From positions 1,002,288-1,066,287 of the forward strand of contig JACDOX010000226.1 in the NCBI GenBank assembly GCA_014549065.1: a stretch of 64,000 nt of DNA. The letters are read 5' to 3'. The position numbers and the translations under genes are program-made. Positions 1 through 12,700 of this stretch are shown one piece after another. Each line of letters begins with the position of its first letter. Position 1 is the stretch's first letter. The DNA is from Cardinalis cardinalis (Eukaryota; Chordata; Aves; Passeriformes; Cardinalidae). The notes below the pieces were generated by a model that saw only the letters and a list, made by a program, of their open reading frames with translations, ran no database searches and was not told the DNA's origin.

Positions 1-410
1 CAGCTTGGTTAATTAAAGAGAAAATCCAGCCTGCAGCAGAGTCCAGTGGGGTCTAAAGCACAGAGAACAAGGTAAGAAATAGATTTAAAAATAGCATCTT
101 TTGATCATCACAGAGTTCCTGTTCTTAAGTGAAATCTTTTTGTCTACCTCCCCAAACAAATTCTGCCACTTTCTGGGGGATTTGGGGGGTTTGGAGCTGC
201 TGGGGCAGGGGGTGCTGCCCTGCCTGCCCGGTTAGGATTTGGGGTTTTGGGCTGCTCTTAGGGCAGAGGGAGCCCCTTGGACAGTGGAGATGATGCTCTG
301 CACAGGGTGGGCTGAGGAANGTGCTGAGATGAGGCTCAAAAAGGCCTTTTCCAGGAGACGTGGGGGCTGTGTAGGGTTGGCAGCAACACAGAAACTTCTT
401 GACCTGGGTT

Positions 411-476
411 TTTCATGGAAGGGGGGTTGGAACTGGCTGATCTTTAAGGTCCCACCCAAACCATTCTGAGGTGTTC
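411..476 (+). mobile_element. CR1 LINE 3' tail fragment
   Basis: A short piece with GGGGGGTTGGAACTGGCTGA and TCTTTAAGGTCCCACCCAAA is the last part of a CR1 3' end. Only the tail is preserved. Confidence 0.7.
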
Positions 477-3400
477 TGGTAAGAGCAAACCTGCAAAGAC
501 CTTGGGTGGGGGAAAAGTGGCAGGAAAGAGGCCTCCTTCAAAATCTCCTCTTAGTTCTGCTGTCTTTGTTTCCTCTTTTACATTTGTGTCTGTGTAGTGT
601 TTGCTCAAAGAAGTGTTGTTTTTCTTTTAAGCTTCANTCCTCTCAGGGGAGCTAGGTGCATCTACCTGAAAGCTGTGCCTCACCACAAATCCCACCATGT
701 CTGTTTTGTTGGGAAGGTGATTCTGAGCCTTGTTAGTCATGATGAAATAGAGAGTTGGTTAAAAAAAATACAAAAATATCGAATTTATCCTTTGAACTCA
801 TGTTTTGACTTGAGGGATTTCTTCTTCCTTCTAAGCCTGCTTGCTGTTTTTTTTTCTTCATTTCTGATGATCTTTCTAGTAATGAGAATGCAAGTTATTC
901 CAAAGGGTTTATAAAGGTTGACAGTGAATTATTATTGGTCCGTTGGGTGTTTAAATTGCAAATATTATACTCAAAATCAAGTTTTAGAAGCAAGCTCTTC
1001 NTGAAAGATTTATGGCTACAGTCACAGAGGGTGTGATAAATTTAACATGGCATACAAAGCTGTATCAGTCATGGCTTTTCTTACTGGATTCCTGCTTGCA
1101 TTGGTTGTGATAGCTGCTCCCTGTTCTTGAATCCTCAGGAAATGTGTGAGTGCATGACCCTGGCAGGAAAAGCCTTTGGGATGCTGTGGAAATCATCACC
1201 TAATATAGGAAGAGGGGAAAATGATGTTTNTGTGTCTGGGGCTCTGCTGGTGGCAGCAGCTCTCCCCTGTGCCCACCCAAAGGAGGAGGAGAAGGGAGGG
1301 ATGAAGGCAGCTGTGAGTTCCAGCCCTGAGAAGTCAGGAAGGTTGGAAAAGACATCCAGGATCATAAAGTCCAACCTCTTAATGGTGCCCTTCCCATGTG
1401 CTCCCAGTTACACTAATGGCAGCAAAACCAGAGAAAAAACTAAACCCACCTCCAACTAATGCAAGCTCCCTTATCAGCTGTGTGGGTGGCAATTTATTTT
1501 TACTACAGACTGCTGTGTTTTGGGGTGTTTCCTTTAGGAGTTGGTTGAATTTGCTAAATGTTCCTCACCTGGAATTTATTGCTCATTGTAATTTTCTTGA
1601 TACTATGGTGGCTGATTTGCTGCAGCTGAAACTTGTTCCACACCCCATCCAAATCCTGAACCACCTAAAATCTCACCTTACCCTGAGTCAGTGGCTCAGT
1701 AGAGATACACTTCTTATGTTCCATTATTCATACAGAGCAAAAGTAATCAAAGCTACCTTTCCATCCCTTTGGTTTTGTGCATTTTGAGGTGTCATTTACA
1801 GCACATCTCCGGTGCTCTGCTCCTCTCTGAAATAATTAGGAGATTATTTTGGTCAATATGACTGAATGATGATTTAGTGCTTTTCAATGGAGAGCTGCGT
1901 TAGTGACTCTTTAAGGATTAGAGGCTTAATGAAATGCACACATCAGGGTGGTGATTTAATCTTTTTCTCATAAAAATCTTCACAACAAGATAATAAACCA
2001 TAAGAATAAAAATCATTTTGACAAACCTGTCTAGCTTCCAGGCTATGAAAAGTCTGAGTTAATTACCTGTGGGCCCCTTCTGTTATACTGAGGATTATTG
2101 AAAGGGCATCTTCCAGGAAAGGTGTGAAGTTCCCAGGTAGGCAATTGCAGTTCAAGACTGGGAATGGAGGGCAAGAAATCTCCTTTCCTCCCCTACCGAG
2201 GTATGGATCCTCAAAAGTATCTCTGGGTGTGTTTGCCAACAAGTGATTTTAAATTTTCCGGTGTTTAATTTTAAAAGAAATCCTCAAACGTTGTACTAGA
2301 AGGAACCTCTTTATGAATGAAGTAGCTTTTCAAAATTTAACAGGACAGCTGCTCATTAGCAACTTGTCTGGGCTGGCAACTCTTGTTTTCTGAGACAGTT
2401 TTGTCTCATTTGTTGGTCAAAGTTTTATCAAGTGGAGCTTCTCCACGGCTGGCAGAGCAGTGGTGGAAGGTTTGAATTTTTTGAATTTGGCAGCTGCCCA
2501 AAGGCCTGGGTGAATGGTTTGGTGTCTCAGTCCAGTTTGCAGCACACAGAGGTATTTTTATCCTGGGCAGGTGTTTTTATCTTTGTGCCTGCACTGGGAG
2601 CCCTTTTTCCTTTTCCCTCTCAAGTGGGGGACACAGTTAAATGATGGAGAACATCCCTTTTGGAAGGAACCGACTCCTGAATGGCGCTGAAGAAGGAATT
2701 TCCAACACATAAAAAAAGAAATAAATATAGACTTACTCATTTATGACTTGANAAAAGTTTCTGAACTCGGGCAGGAGCTCCTGTGCTGATCTATTCCAAG
2801 CTATGCTGTCCCACTCGTGGTTTTCCCCCTTCTCCCTCATCCCCCCTTTGATTTGGTTTAGAGGGAGTTGGTGTCCCGTTTCCATAAGAGATGACAGCAG
2901 CTCCCCAGAATGTCCTTCAGAAAGAGCTGGAGACATTGCAGCCATGGGTTACATCTGGGTTTGGAAGCATAGAAGAGTAAGATATTCCAGTAGAAAGGTA
3001 AATCCTGCATTGTGAGTAACAAACTGGAATTAAAATACAACAAACTTTCAATTTCTTAGAAATAGACCTGGAGAAAAAAGAGGAATAGGAAAATAGTTGA
3101 GTTTTTTTCCTCATTAAATAGTGTTCTGTGCTTTTCATGTTGTCCCTTCTTTCCTCTGAGAGTTTTTTGCAAGCCAATGAATTGCTTTGTAAATGGTTAC
3201 AAAGTGGAAAGTGCCCCTTAAATGGGAAGATTTTTGCCAGAAGTAATACAGCCCAATGGTTTAGGGTGAGCACAGTAAGCTTCTATAATACCATCTCTTT
3301 TGTCTATCTCTTGTTCTTCCCCCTCCCCAGCTCTAACATTTTGGGGTGGCACAGGGAGCAGCATCTCCTTTGTTAGATTTAAATAATTGCTCAGGGAGGA

Positions 3401-4402
3401 ACAGAACCTGCATAGGGGAAATCTCATTTATCAGTGGCACTGCTTCTAAACTTGGACTTCTAAGACAGATGTGAGGAGGATGAACAAGACTCCAGGGAGG
3501 TTGAAATGTATTTTCTTAGGGATAATGGCAAGTCTTTCCAGAGAACTCTCTCTTGTTTCTGTAGACTGCATGCCCTCAAGCTGCTATCCTGACACCTCTC
3601 TCCATATTTCTGTCTTCCTGGTAATCAAAGCTGAAATGATTCTCAGAATTACTACATTTAAATGAACTGCTTGCTGGTACTGTCATTCAAGGATGATTTC
3701 TTCAAAAAAATAGTAATTTTGAGGTTGAAGTCTATTCTGGGCTGGAGTGTAATACAGAATAATCTGCTGGCTATCCAAGCAAATGCTTGTTCATTATTTA
3801 AACATTTACTTGGCTTTGATACTGTGGCTAAAANGAAGATAATCAAGTTTTGAAATCTGATTTAGAAAAGGCAAAATATTTTTTGGTATCATTTGAAAGC
3901 AGACAGAACATGAATAGACCCCTTTTATCAGGGATCTGTACCAAAGCAAAAANACTCAGGAGCTGTTTTTCAACTCTGCTGCCATAAAAAGCAAATGCCA
4001 CTGCTTGTTTAATGTTTTCTTACTAATGAACCCAAATGTTGTGACCTGGGTCTATGAATGTGCTTGATTTGTAATCAACTTCATCTGACAAGCTGTACTG
4101 CTGCCTTTTTTTGTTGTTTATTTTTGAGGGGAATGGGATGCTTGAAATGGTTCTTTTCATCTTNGAGATGCTCCCAGCAACTGTGTGTGCTCTGCTAACG
4201 AGCCAGGCTGCCCCTGCCTCTGTGTGTGCTCACTCCAGTGCTGCCAGCCTGGTGTGTGGAATAGAGCAGCCACCTCCAAGCACTGCTCTGAGCCCAAATC
4301 CATGGCCTGGGTGGGAATTGAAGGGCTGCATGGATGGGATCTGATGATGAGGCAGGATGGCAAGGATGCTGGAGTGATGCCATGTGGTCTGGGAAGGGTA
4401 GG
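477..4402. other. No gene seen
   Basis: AT-rich non-coding sequence with only a short CR1 scrap at 1337-1385. Open frames are short, lack splice or promoter context and look random. Confidence 0.6.
1337..1385 (-). mobile_element. Short CR1 LINE fragment, minus strand
   Basis: GGAAGGTTGGAAAAGACATC followed by ATCATAAAGTCCAACCTCTT is the antisense CR1 3' signature. Only about 50 bases are recognisable. Confidence 0.6.
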
Positions 4403-4408
4403 GAGGAG

Positions 4409-4848
4409 TGTGGTATTTTCTGAGACCCCTGTCGAGGGGAGGAATGAGTGAATCTGACTCTGTTTTTAGAAGGATAATTTATTATTTTATAATATATTTT
4501 ATATTATAATACATTTTATAATATAGTATTCTAGTTTGTATTATCGTATAGTATTCTAGTTTGTATTCTATTAACTATACTAAAGAATAGAGAAAGGATA
4601 CAGATAGAAGGCTAAAATATACTAATGAAAACTCNTGACTCTCCAGAGTCTGACACAGCTTGGCCCTGATTGACTAATACTCAAAACCAATTCACATGTT
4701 GGATAAACAACCTCCAACCATGTTCCAAAGCAGCAAAACACAGGAGAAGCAAATGAGATNATTCTTGTTTTCCTTTTTCTGAGGCTTCTCAGNTTCACAG
4801 GAGAGAAATCCTGGGCAAAGAGATTTTTCAGATAATATGACTGTGACA
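4409..4848 (-). mobile_element. Solo LTR, ERVK-like subfamily A
   Basis: Read on the minus strand it runs from TGTCACAGTCATA to AATACCACA. It carries a CCAAT-box region, an AT-rich TATA-like block and AATAAA near the end, matching the copies at 23646 and 28046. Perfect 6-bp target duplications (GAGGAG) flank it at 4403-4408 and 4849-4854. An internal short duplication around 4524-4570 lengthens the AT-rich block. No retroviral internal region is present. It is the only minus-strand member of this LTR set in the window. Confidence 0.9.
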
Positions 4849-4854
4849 GAGGAG

Positions 4855-7800
4855 AGGAAAGAGGATTATGATATTTTTTACATTTGTGGTATGATCAATA
4901 GCCAATGAAGCTGCTGGTAATGAGGAAAACCCAGCCATGGGAAAATCCTGATCTCAGTGTGGGTTTGTTACCAGGAGTGGGTAATCACCTGCTGCTTTAG
5001 TCTCAGGTTGCTGGAGAAGGAAATAATGACAAACAGAAATGAGCTTTTCCTCAGTATGCCTGGCAGTGAAAGCTGCTCCCTCTTCAGAAGTGCAGCAACC
5101 CCAGACATCAGGAGATGAAAGTGCAGACCTGTGAGGGATCTTGAGAGCAGTGCCTGCCTGACAGGCTGCACTGGGGGATGTTTCAAGTTTGGTTTCAGGT
5201 GAGCAGGCAAGGGGAGACTGAGGCTCTGTGTGCAGGGGAGTTTATTTAAAGGATAGCAGCACCAATCTAATTATGGAGGGAGCTGCAGGATAGACCCATC
5301 TGTGGCATTAATAATGAAAATTCAGAGGCGATTGCTGGCAGAAAGCAACTTTGTGCCACAAGAACTGAGGAAATTCAAAGTAGCAGAAGCAAAAAAGTCT
5401 AGAGCAAGGCTTAGGAATAGGCAGAATTTAATAAGCTAAAATTGCCCCTTAAAAGGTNCTCGAGTTCCTAAGAGGAGTTTGCAGTGCCATAAGATTTTAG
5501 TGATCATTTCCCACCAACCTGTGAAGCTGTTAGAGGCCCAGTGCTATAAATACCTCCAAATTGGACACCTGTAAAAGCCAAAACTTTGCATTTTCAAATT
5601 AATGCAAATAAGCTGGAAGTGAAAAGAAAACAAAGCAGTTTGCCTTGGAAGCATGTGGACTCCTGTGAAGGGGGAGTTATAAAGGGNTGGTATGGGGACT
5701 TCCCTTGTTGAAATGAGGGAATGCACTTTCCAGGGCTGCAGAGCAGAGCTGAACACCCTGGTGAGTGCAGGGCTGTGTGNGCCAGCAGAGNATAAACCAC
5801 AGCTGGTCCCTGTGGAGAGGATTTAGCAATGACAAAAGAAACAAATTGCTGAGTCTGATGGTCTCGGGCCAAAGACAAAGTCTGGTAACAAGAAGCTAAA
5901 ACTACTGTTGGGGAAAGCTTTACAAACAGGTTGCAGCCAAATGCCAGGGCTTTAGGAACCCCTGACTTCCAGCCAGGCGTTTATAAAGGAAATTTGCTGT
6001 ATTTAGCAACCACTTCATGGCTAGGATACAGATCCACAGGAGGGTTTCAAGGTAAATCCTNGAAAGGAGAACTATCCCATATCTGCAGAGAATGCCGAGA
6101 GTTAAGGATGTCTGAAATTGAGGAGAGAGTGTCTTAGCAGAAGAGTTTGCTGAATAAATGATCATTTGCTGATGGATGATTGATAGCTATGACTTGGCAT
6201 GTAGGGATGTGTAGGAATGTGCCTCCTGTGGATGGAGGGACTAAATTATTTTGTCTGCTTAAAAAGGTAAAAAGCCCAGAAGTTTCTCTCCTCAATTTGG
6301 TACAAAGACACCTCCCAGGACCTTTGGGACTTCACCTCAGACCTGGGGCTGCCCATTGGACAGAGGCCAAGAGGTCCCACCTTGGTAATTGACTAGAAAA
6401 AGAAGAGACCAAAGAAACTAATGGCTTTTGTGGGGTGTTTTAGCAGGAGCAAGAACCTCTTGCCCCTGGCTTGGTTTTTCTTTGTAAGAGCTTTGTTATT
6501 TTGCCTTTTATTAAACCTTCTTCTGTTTCCAACACTACCACAGAAGCCATCCTGCTAACTTCATGCCATTTGGGATAGCTGGGCTATCTCAGGTGTGATA
6601 GGTTCTCTGAGAGCTCATAAGACCTGGCTTGAGNAGAAACCTATCAGGGATGGTAAAACCATGAATGAATTTTTCATTTGAGGTGGTTCCTGTGCTCTGC
6701 ACTGACATGGCTTGCTGTTTGTGCTGTGCATTAGAGTCNGTGTGGCTGCAGGAAGGATCTGATGGTCAGGTGAACACCTCCCAGGTGAACAGCAGGACAG
6801 AGATAATCAAGATTAAATGCTATAAATAAGGTGGCTTTTCCTAGGGGAAGCCTGGACTTTTCTGAGATGAGCAAAATTTGTTCAAAGACACATTTTTGTG
6901 GTGAGGATTGACAGGCTTTCCATACTGAAGGAAATTAACCTGAATGCTTGTCAGTGTTGGAAAAGGTGTTTCCAAATGTGTTTTTGCTGCCTCTTTTCCT
7001 CCTGGAGCCAGCTGTGAGATGTTTGAGATGGGGAAGGATGTGTTTGGTAAGAAAATGATGGGTGGAGGATGTTACCCTGAGTGTCCTACAGGTTTGTCAG
7101 GCACAGCTGGGCTGTTATTGCAGATTTCTGCTCCATTTTCAGCATGTTCAGCACCCACTGCCTGCTGGGTGGTGCCTNGTGTTGAGCCAAGAGGATTTGC
7201 CCAAAATCTGGAATTTTTAAGGTGCCTGGATCTGTTGGGGCAGTTCTTTGTCAGTATCATAATGATGCCAACCAATATCTCAGGTGAAGCAGCTTCCTTT
7301 TTCTCCCAGAAAGTGAAATTTATTGGCAAACTTGCTGCATATCCATCAAGGTCAGTCCCCACAGAGCAAAGGCTGTCTCCCAGCTCTTAGAATAAACACT
7401 TTTTTTCTTTTGTTTTAATTTATATGCCAGTAATATTCATCTGGAAAGCTTTTTATTTTTCTATCAGAAANTGTGCAGATAACAAAGAACAGCTTCAACA
7501 ACTTCATTTCTTAAAAAGCCTAAAATGCATAAAAAAAGGCTGTTTTTATTTAATTAAAAGAAAACAAACATGAAAATGAAAATGGAAGAATCAAATGGCC
7601 TGTGAAATTAAATAAATGAGAGGAAGTTGGAGAGGAGAAGGTGCCTGACCAAAGAACACAACCATCCTAGCATGTCTCAGTATTTTTAATGTGGTGCAGA
7701 GTTCCCACAAATAACTTGTAGGAGGTGGCATTGGAGTTTTTCTGTCACCCATCCCTTGAAAGAAGGTTGTACTGAGAAGTTTTGTTATATTTGGGGAGGG

Positions 7801-8597
7801 CACTGACCCTCCACACGTGGCTTTGCCCTTGCTGTGTGCTCCAGCACTTGCTCTGATATGGAGAAGGCTTTTTCCTGTGCATTCCCTTCCTTCAGCACAA
7901 TGACTGAAAAAAGTTTTGTGCATTGATTGATTTCTCTGCTCTGAGATATTGACTTGGTTTGTGGAAAATGGTCAAATAGAATCAAGTAGTGTTTGGTTCA
8001 GACTGAAAACCATCTTTTCCAGGCTCTTAGTGATTAGATCACACTGGGCTTTTTTCTTTGCACATCCTGCTCAGGCTGGCACTAAAAGCCCTTGTGGCAG
8101 TTTGGCTGCAAGACCTCAGTAAATAGCAGNTGTGTTTCTGAAGGGCTTTAAAATCAAACAAAAATCTTCCTGTTCAACAAATAAGGTGACCTAACCCTTT
8201 GTTCATCCCACCTCTAACAGGTGAGACTGACATTTTTCAGGCAAATTTAACTCAGTGTCCCNGATATTAACGGCTGTGAATTTATTTTTCATCTACCGAA
8301 AAACTCCTCAAACCAACAACAAAAAAAATCCTTCCCCCTTAAACAAAAAANAATCTCCTAAAAAAAGACACAACTCCCCCCTGACAGACCCCTTGTACTT
8401 TTATTTTGGCTGTGAAGCTGGTTACTGTCATCACTGGAGATCAGAATTTTTATAAGAATTGCTGACCAGCCAGATGAATGGTATTAATGCCTTTCTGTTT
8501 ATTAAATTGAATTTGGCAACTTGAAAGNATTCCACAAAACCTGAAGAAGTGAAACTGAAACTAAAACCATGTTCAGCCTGACNGAGGGGAAATTTAG
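4855..8597. other. No gene seen
   Basis: Non-coding sequence containing one possible LTR (6199-6600) and an A/C-rich low-complexity patch near 8290-8390. Nothing else could be supported. Confidence 0.55.
6199..6600 (+). mobile_element. Probable LTR (unassigned family)
   Basis: The region resembles an LTR. A T-rich stretch with ATTAAA at 6510-6515 is followed by about 80 bases ending near GCTATCTCAGGTGTGATA. TGTAGGGATG at 6199 is a possible start. I could not find a convincing pair of target duplications or a second copy in the window, so the boundaries and identity are tentative. Confidence 0.4.
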
Positions 8598-8654
8598 TTT
8601 GGATGTACAGAAGGGGAATTTCCCCCTGTGAGGGTGGGCAGGCCCTGGCACAGG
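8598..8654 (+). mobile_element. CR1 LINE fragment truncated by the assembly gap
   Basis: The bases just left of the N run (GGGGAATTTCCCCCTGTGAG and GGGTGGGCAGGCCCTGGCAC) match the CR1 3' region. The element continues into the gap. Confidence 0.75.
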
Positions 8655-9376
8655 NNNNNNNNNNNNNNNNNNNNNNNNNNNNNNNNNNNNNNNNNNNNNN
8701 NNNNNNNNNNNNNNNNNNNNNNNNNNNNNNNNNNNNNNNNNNNNNNNNNNNNNNNNNNNNNNNNNNNNNNNNNNNNNNNNNNNNNNNNNNNNNNNNNNNN
8801 NNNNNNNNNNNNNNNNNNNNNNNNNNNNNNNNNNNNNNNNNNNNNNNNNNNNNNNNNNNNNNNNNNNNNNNNNNNNNNNNNNNNNNNNNNNNNNNNNNNN
8901 NNNNNNNNNNNNNNNNNNNNNNNNNNNNNNNNNNNNNNNNNNNNNNNNNNNNNNNNNNNNNNNNNNNNNNNNNNNNNNNNNNNNNNNNNNNNNNNNNNNN
9001 NNNNNNNNNNNNNNNNNNNNNNNNNNNNNNNNNNNNNNNNNNNNNNNNNNNNNNNNNNNNNNNNNNNNNNNNNNNNNNNNNNNNNNNNNNNNNNNNNNNN
9101 NNNNNNNNNNNNNNNNNNNNNNNNNNNNNNNNNNNNNNNNNNNNNNNNNNNNNNNNNNNNNNNNNNNNNNNNNNNNNNNNNNNNNNNNNNNNNNNNNNNN
9201 NNNNNNNNNNNNNNNNNNNNNNNNNNNNNNNNNNNNNNNNNNNNNNNNNNNNNNNNNNNNNNNNNNNNNNNNNNNNNNNNNNNNNNNNNNNNNNNNNNNN
9301 NNNNNNNNNNNNNNNNNNNNNNNNNNNNNNNNNNNNNNNNNNNNNNNNNNNNNNNNNNNNNNNNNNNNNNNNNNNN
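8655..9376. other. Assembly gap (722 N)
   Basis: A run of unknown bases. The left edge is CR1 and the right edge is LTR sequence, so the gap probably hides repeats. Apparent long open frames across it are artefacts. Confidence 0.99.
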
Positions 9377-9716
9377 TAGGGTTTAAAATGTAACACAGTG
9401 TGGTGATGTAGTGATTCTTATAGGCTGTATGTAAATGCTGTAGGATTTGTATCTTGTATTAGATTGGTTAGTGAGAATCAGAATATTCAACACAGAAGAA
9501 GATTTATTGTATTGTAACAGGAACCTTGTGCTCTTACTCTCTCACCCTCTCATCCTCTCTCCCCCTCTCTTCTCTCAGCCTGCTCTGAGCTGTGCCTGGC
9601 AGCTCCCAGCAGGGCCCTGCCCCAGGCCCTTTGCAATAAACCCCAAGTTCCAGCCCTGGCTGCAGAGATCTCTCGTGTCCGTCTGTCCTGACCCTCCCAC
9701 CCCTGATGCTCCTACA
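9377..9716 (+). mobile_element. LTR 3' part at the edge of an assembly gap
   Basis: Immediately right of the N run is an LTR-like segment with an AATAAA signal at 9635-9640, a pyrimidine-rich stretch (9540-9590) and an end at CTACA (9716). A TGTAG at 9407 could be the matching 5' end, but no target duplication is visible on either choice and no polypurine tract precedes it. The element probably continues into the gap. It is distinct from the other LTR families here. Confidence 0.6.
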
Positions 9717-12700
9717 AGGGGTGGAGCAGCATTTGGCTCCTGAAGGGCACTGCAGGACAAGGGGAAAATGGGGAATAATGGGAAAATNTTTTTATCTGGT
9801 GGTCAAAGCACTGAGAGGAGCAAGAGCTCACACTGGAGGATTCTTTTGCCTCTGAGGGGTGGAGGGAAGGTTTCTGTTTGTTGATGGCAGCTGTGCCCCC
9901 TGTGCTGGGTGCCACTTCCTCAGGGCAGAGCACACAGAGTGATGCACATTTAGTGTATTCACACAGCCTTGAGCCCTGCCCTTCCCTCCTCAAGGCTCTG
10001 GAGTGCCTGTGATCCCCCTAATGCTGCTCCACAGGAGCCTTGGGCAGTGAGTGCTCTTACCCTTGNGGCCCCTGATGGCTGCAGGTGATGCTCCTGCCAC
10101 TCCAATCCCATTTATTTTGTGCCTGCCCCTTTGGAGCCGGGAATTTCAGTCATTGTGTCAGACATGAGTGGCTCTGCTGCTGCACTGTCAGCTCAGTGAC
10201 TCTGTTCCTGCCTTGCTTCAATGTGAGAGGACATCTTCAGGGGATTAAAGATTTATTATAGGACCAGTTGATTTGGCTCTCACTATAACATTAAAAGCTC
10301 TTATTCTGTGTTCTGTGAAATAATTTGTTTCCTTTTGTTGTCTGCTAAAAGTATTTCAACAACTTGGCAGAAGAATAAACAGACACAACTTCAAAATAAC
10401 TCAAAGTAGCAAGAATTTTTTTAAAATTAAAAGAGGAGAAAACAGGCATGGGGGAAGCTCATTATTTAACACTTTGCTGCAATGATGAATTGCCTGGTTC
10501 TGATGCTTTTATTGCTGTTCATGTGACATCAGCTTGCTTCCTGAAGTCCTCAGGTGAAAGAAAAATGAGGTTTTCTTGTGACTCACATTGTAATCTCTGC
10601 TACATGTAATATAAACAACTTTGGTCAATGTATTAGCANAGAAAAAAATGAATAGACTTAAAGCGAGGCTATGTTTAATTTGGGAGGTTTAGTCCTGAAT
10701 GCTTCTCTGTGGAGCAGAGCAATTTCTCAGTTGTGAGCATGAATGTCAGTGTTCAGCACATGGTGCTGCCTCAACTCTGTCAGAAAACAATTGTTTTATT
10801 CAGCACTGCTGTAGGAATGCTTGAGTTTCTCTGGGTAAAAGGTGGAGAGATGCAGATGTAATCCAAATAGGGAATTCTTGCTAAATGTGGTTGTTTGGCT
10901 TTGTCCTCACAACAGGAAAACTGCTAGCACTGTCCTTGGTGCTTCAATCACTGTTCAGATCCAAGGAGCTCGTGGAAAGAGAAGCAGGAGTTATTACATC
11001 AGACAGAAATATACATCAGAAAAATATCAGTGCTGGGGAAAAACCCCTGGTGAGCTGTTGGGCTGGATGGGCTGGAAAAAGAGTTGTGTGTTCACCTCTT
11101 ATGCCCCATCAAGGCAAAAAGAAGCACAGGAATAACAATTTTCAACTGGTTATTCCCATCTCCAAACACCCCCTTATCAAAATGCTGCCTCTGAACAGCC
11201 ATAAATGCTGAGATTTTTCCTGGATAGCTGGTTCTGCTCTGGCTCCCTATGGCTGCACTTTGATCTGCTCCTGGATCAGGTGTGGTGTATTAGGAGGCAA
11301 CTTCCCAGCCCCGGTTCTTCAGGGTTACCATTCTGTGGTTTGTTTTATTGGGGTTTTTAAGTCTGCAGGAGCAGGACTTTGATATTGTCACAGCAGTTTG
11401 TGGGTGAGCTAAACCAGATTTGCAGAGCATGCTCAGGATTTTTTTTCAANTTAATTATTTTTNAAAAATTATTTATTAGCATGGCTTCCCGAAGGCAGAA
11501 TGCAGGGTAAGTGAATTACTTCATGTTGCAACTTCACATGTGGATTAAGGTACCTTGGGAGCTACAGGTTTGGCAGGAGCTCCTCACTACATTTTGGCAT
11601 CTGCTGCCACTTTGCCCTTCTGGTGTGTGAGGTGCATGAGGAACCCCTGTGGCAAATGCAGAAATGTGCTCTGGGGTGCCTTGTGACTTCATCTGATAAC
11701 CCATTTTCCCCTGGATCCTTTGCTCCACCCCAGGCTGTGGAATTAAATGGATTGATGNGTGCCAACAGACTGGGCTGCAGGTCTGTCCACACCTGTGCTG
11801 AAAAACTGGGACAGGTAGAAAGCATCAGAAAATCCAGGTGGGAGAGCACTAAATAAGCCATGTGAGTGCTTCTGGTAGGGCTGTTGAGATAGATAAAGCT
11901 GTACTTTGTGCAAGTATCTCTTGGTGTATTTTCTCATTGGAGGGCTCTTCTAAGTATTGCTAAAGTGCTGTTTCCCTGCTATAAATTTCTGGAGTGAAAA
12001 CCAGAGAAGCAGGCAGAGCCACCTCTCCAAGAGACCCTGTAATTACATTTTTGACGACTCAAGGCTGGTGTTTGTCTTTTTTTTGTTTGATGCTGGCAGG
12101 AGCTGTGTAGCAAAAAGCCTTTTGAAGTTAATACCTAATTAAGATGGATGGGGAAGGTCACAGCCCCTGGTAGAGCTGCTGGTTCAGGCTGTTGGCTGCC
12201 NCAGGAAGGCATCAGCAAGAAGATTTACTGGGAGCCATTCTCTGCATCCAGGTTGGGAAATGTTATTTAAAAATCAATGGGTAAGCAGGNGTTCTGCACT
12301 CAGAGAGGGAATTTTGTCAGATGGGGGAACTGAGGTACTTAACTCACTTTGCTGTCAGAACATCNTTGATTCTCCTCTGATTGAACACAATGGGAGAGGG
12401 GGTTGAGTTGCATGGAGGAACTGGAAGTGTTGGGGCTCCAGTTCCTGAGGTGGGATGTTGTCACTGATATTTTCTGAAAAATCCCTTCTNCTGGGAGGAT
12501 GAGAAGCCTCAGCTTCTCCATGTTTTGCTGCTCTGGGATGTGGTTTATCAAAACATGTGAATTGTTTTTAATTAATGGCCAATCACAGCCAGCTGTGTCA
12601 GACTCTGAGGAGTCAGCCATGAACTTTCTTTATCATTCTTGTCTAGCCTTCTGATGTATCCTTTCTCTCTTATAGTTTTAGTATAGCATTTATTTTAATA

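Noticed and set aside
8431..9396. Long open frames across the first N gap
   Set aside because: Composed almost wholly of unknown bases.
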